In this document: positions 63,984-64,000 of the stretch, in pieces
Layout: each line of letters begins with the position of its first letter
How positions within the stretch are numbered: position 1 is the first letter of the stretch
Assembly (NCBI GenBank): GCA_964595565.1
Contig: CAZQQX010000006.1
Span: forward strand, 3,774-67,773
DNA from: JAQVEM01 sp964595565
GTDB taxonomy: Bacteria; Actinomycetota; Humimicrobiia; Humimicrobiales; Humimicrobiaceae
Reading direction: 5' to 3'
Length of the DNA stretch: 64,000 nt
Translations under genes and position numbers: made by a program
Notes under the pieces: model-generated
What the model was told of the DNA's origin: nothing
The model's database searches: none
The model's input: only the letters and a program-made list of their open reading frames with translations

Positions 63984-64000
63984 TATAAATTAAAATTTAT

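Noticed and set aside
1..64000. tRNA, rRNA, CRISPR array or insertion sequence
   Set aside because: The only T-arm-like GGTTCGA sequence found belongs to ssrA; no regularly spaced repeats, transposase or integrase frames were seen.

Overview
The window is an AT-rich bacterial chromosome segment of about 64 kb in which almost every gene lies on the minus strand. Gene order suggests a low-GC, deep-branching member of the Actinobacteria. The run secA, hpf, cold-shock protein, comF, sugar nucleotidyltransferase, mtnA, ahcY, Pgi/Pmi isomerase and phosphohexomutase resembles, from memory, the secA1-comF-sahH-manA-pmmA neighbourhood of mycobacteria. The run prfB, ftsE, ftsX, murein hydrolase, protease, smpB is also typical of that phylum. 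This placement is inference; no phylogeny could be run.

Layout. 1-8.7 kb holds a partial conserved gene, ilvD, gpmA, a PfkB kinase, a flavin reductase, a plus-strand DNA-repair group (Fpg/Nei-like glycosylase, stand-alone LigD-type 3'-phosphoesterase, DUF72 protein) and two decayed gene remnants. 8.8-18.5 kb is a housekeeping block: ssrA (tmRNA, tag ANDNELALAA), smpB, S41 protease, M23 hydrolase, ftsX, ftsE, prfB (intact only through a +1 programmed frameshift), secA, hpf and csp. 18.5-29.5 kb holds comF, mtnA, ahcY and a nearly complete route from fructose-6-phosphate to GDP-mannose and probably GDP-D-rhamnose, ending in a rhamnosyltransferase-like gene. 29.8-36.6 kb is a trpEDCFBA operon without trpG, preceded by a promoter, a short reading frame with two Trp codons and an intrinsic terminator that together look like an attenuator. 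A solitary Phd/YefM-like antitoxin gene follows.

37-64 kb is a large cell-surface glycan locus. It has seven glycosyltransferases (two with inserted beta-rich modules, one fused to a methyltransferase-like region and coiled coil) and a small EamA/SMR-type transporter. It then has a tandemly duplicated convergent gene pair (anchored TolB-like propeller protein plus small membrane protein), a DUF11-SGNH hydrolase, a lipoprotein polysaccharide deacetylase and a DUF2723 GT-C-like membrane protein. The last two share one C-terminal domain. Beyond these lie a pair of small EamA transporters, a DPM1/ArnC-like glycosyltransferase, a UPF0104/AglD-like membrane protein, a hexapeptide acyltransferase and a radical SAM protein.

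Together the sugar-nucleotide genes, transferases and extracytoplasmic enzymes could build and modify a surface polysaccharide or glycosylated surface layer. No Wzx/Wzy or ABC exporter is present in the window, so polymer export must be encoded elsewhere. The most novel-looking signals are the duplicated propeller/membrane-protein pair, the C-terminal module shared by two unrelated enzymes, and the putative trp attenuator.
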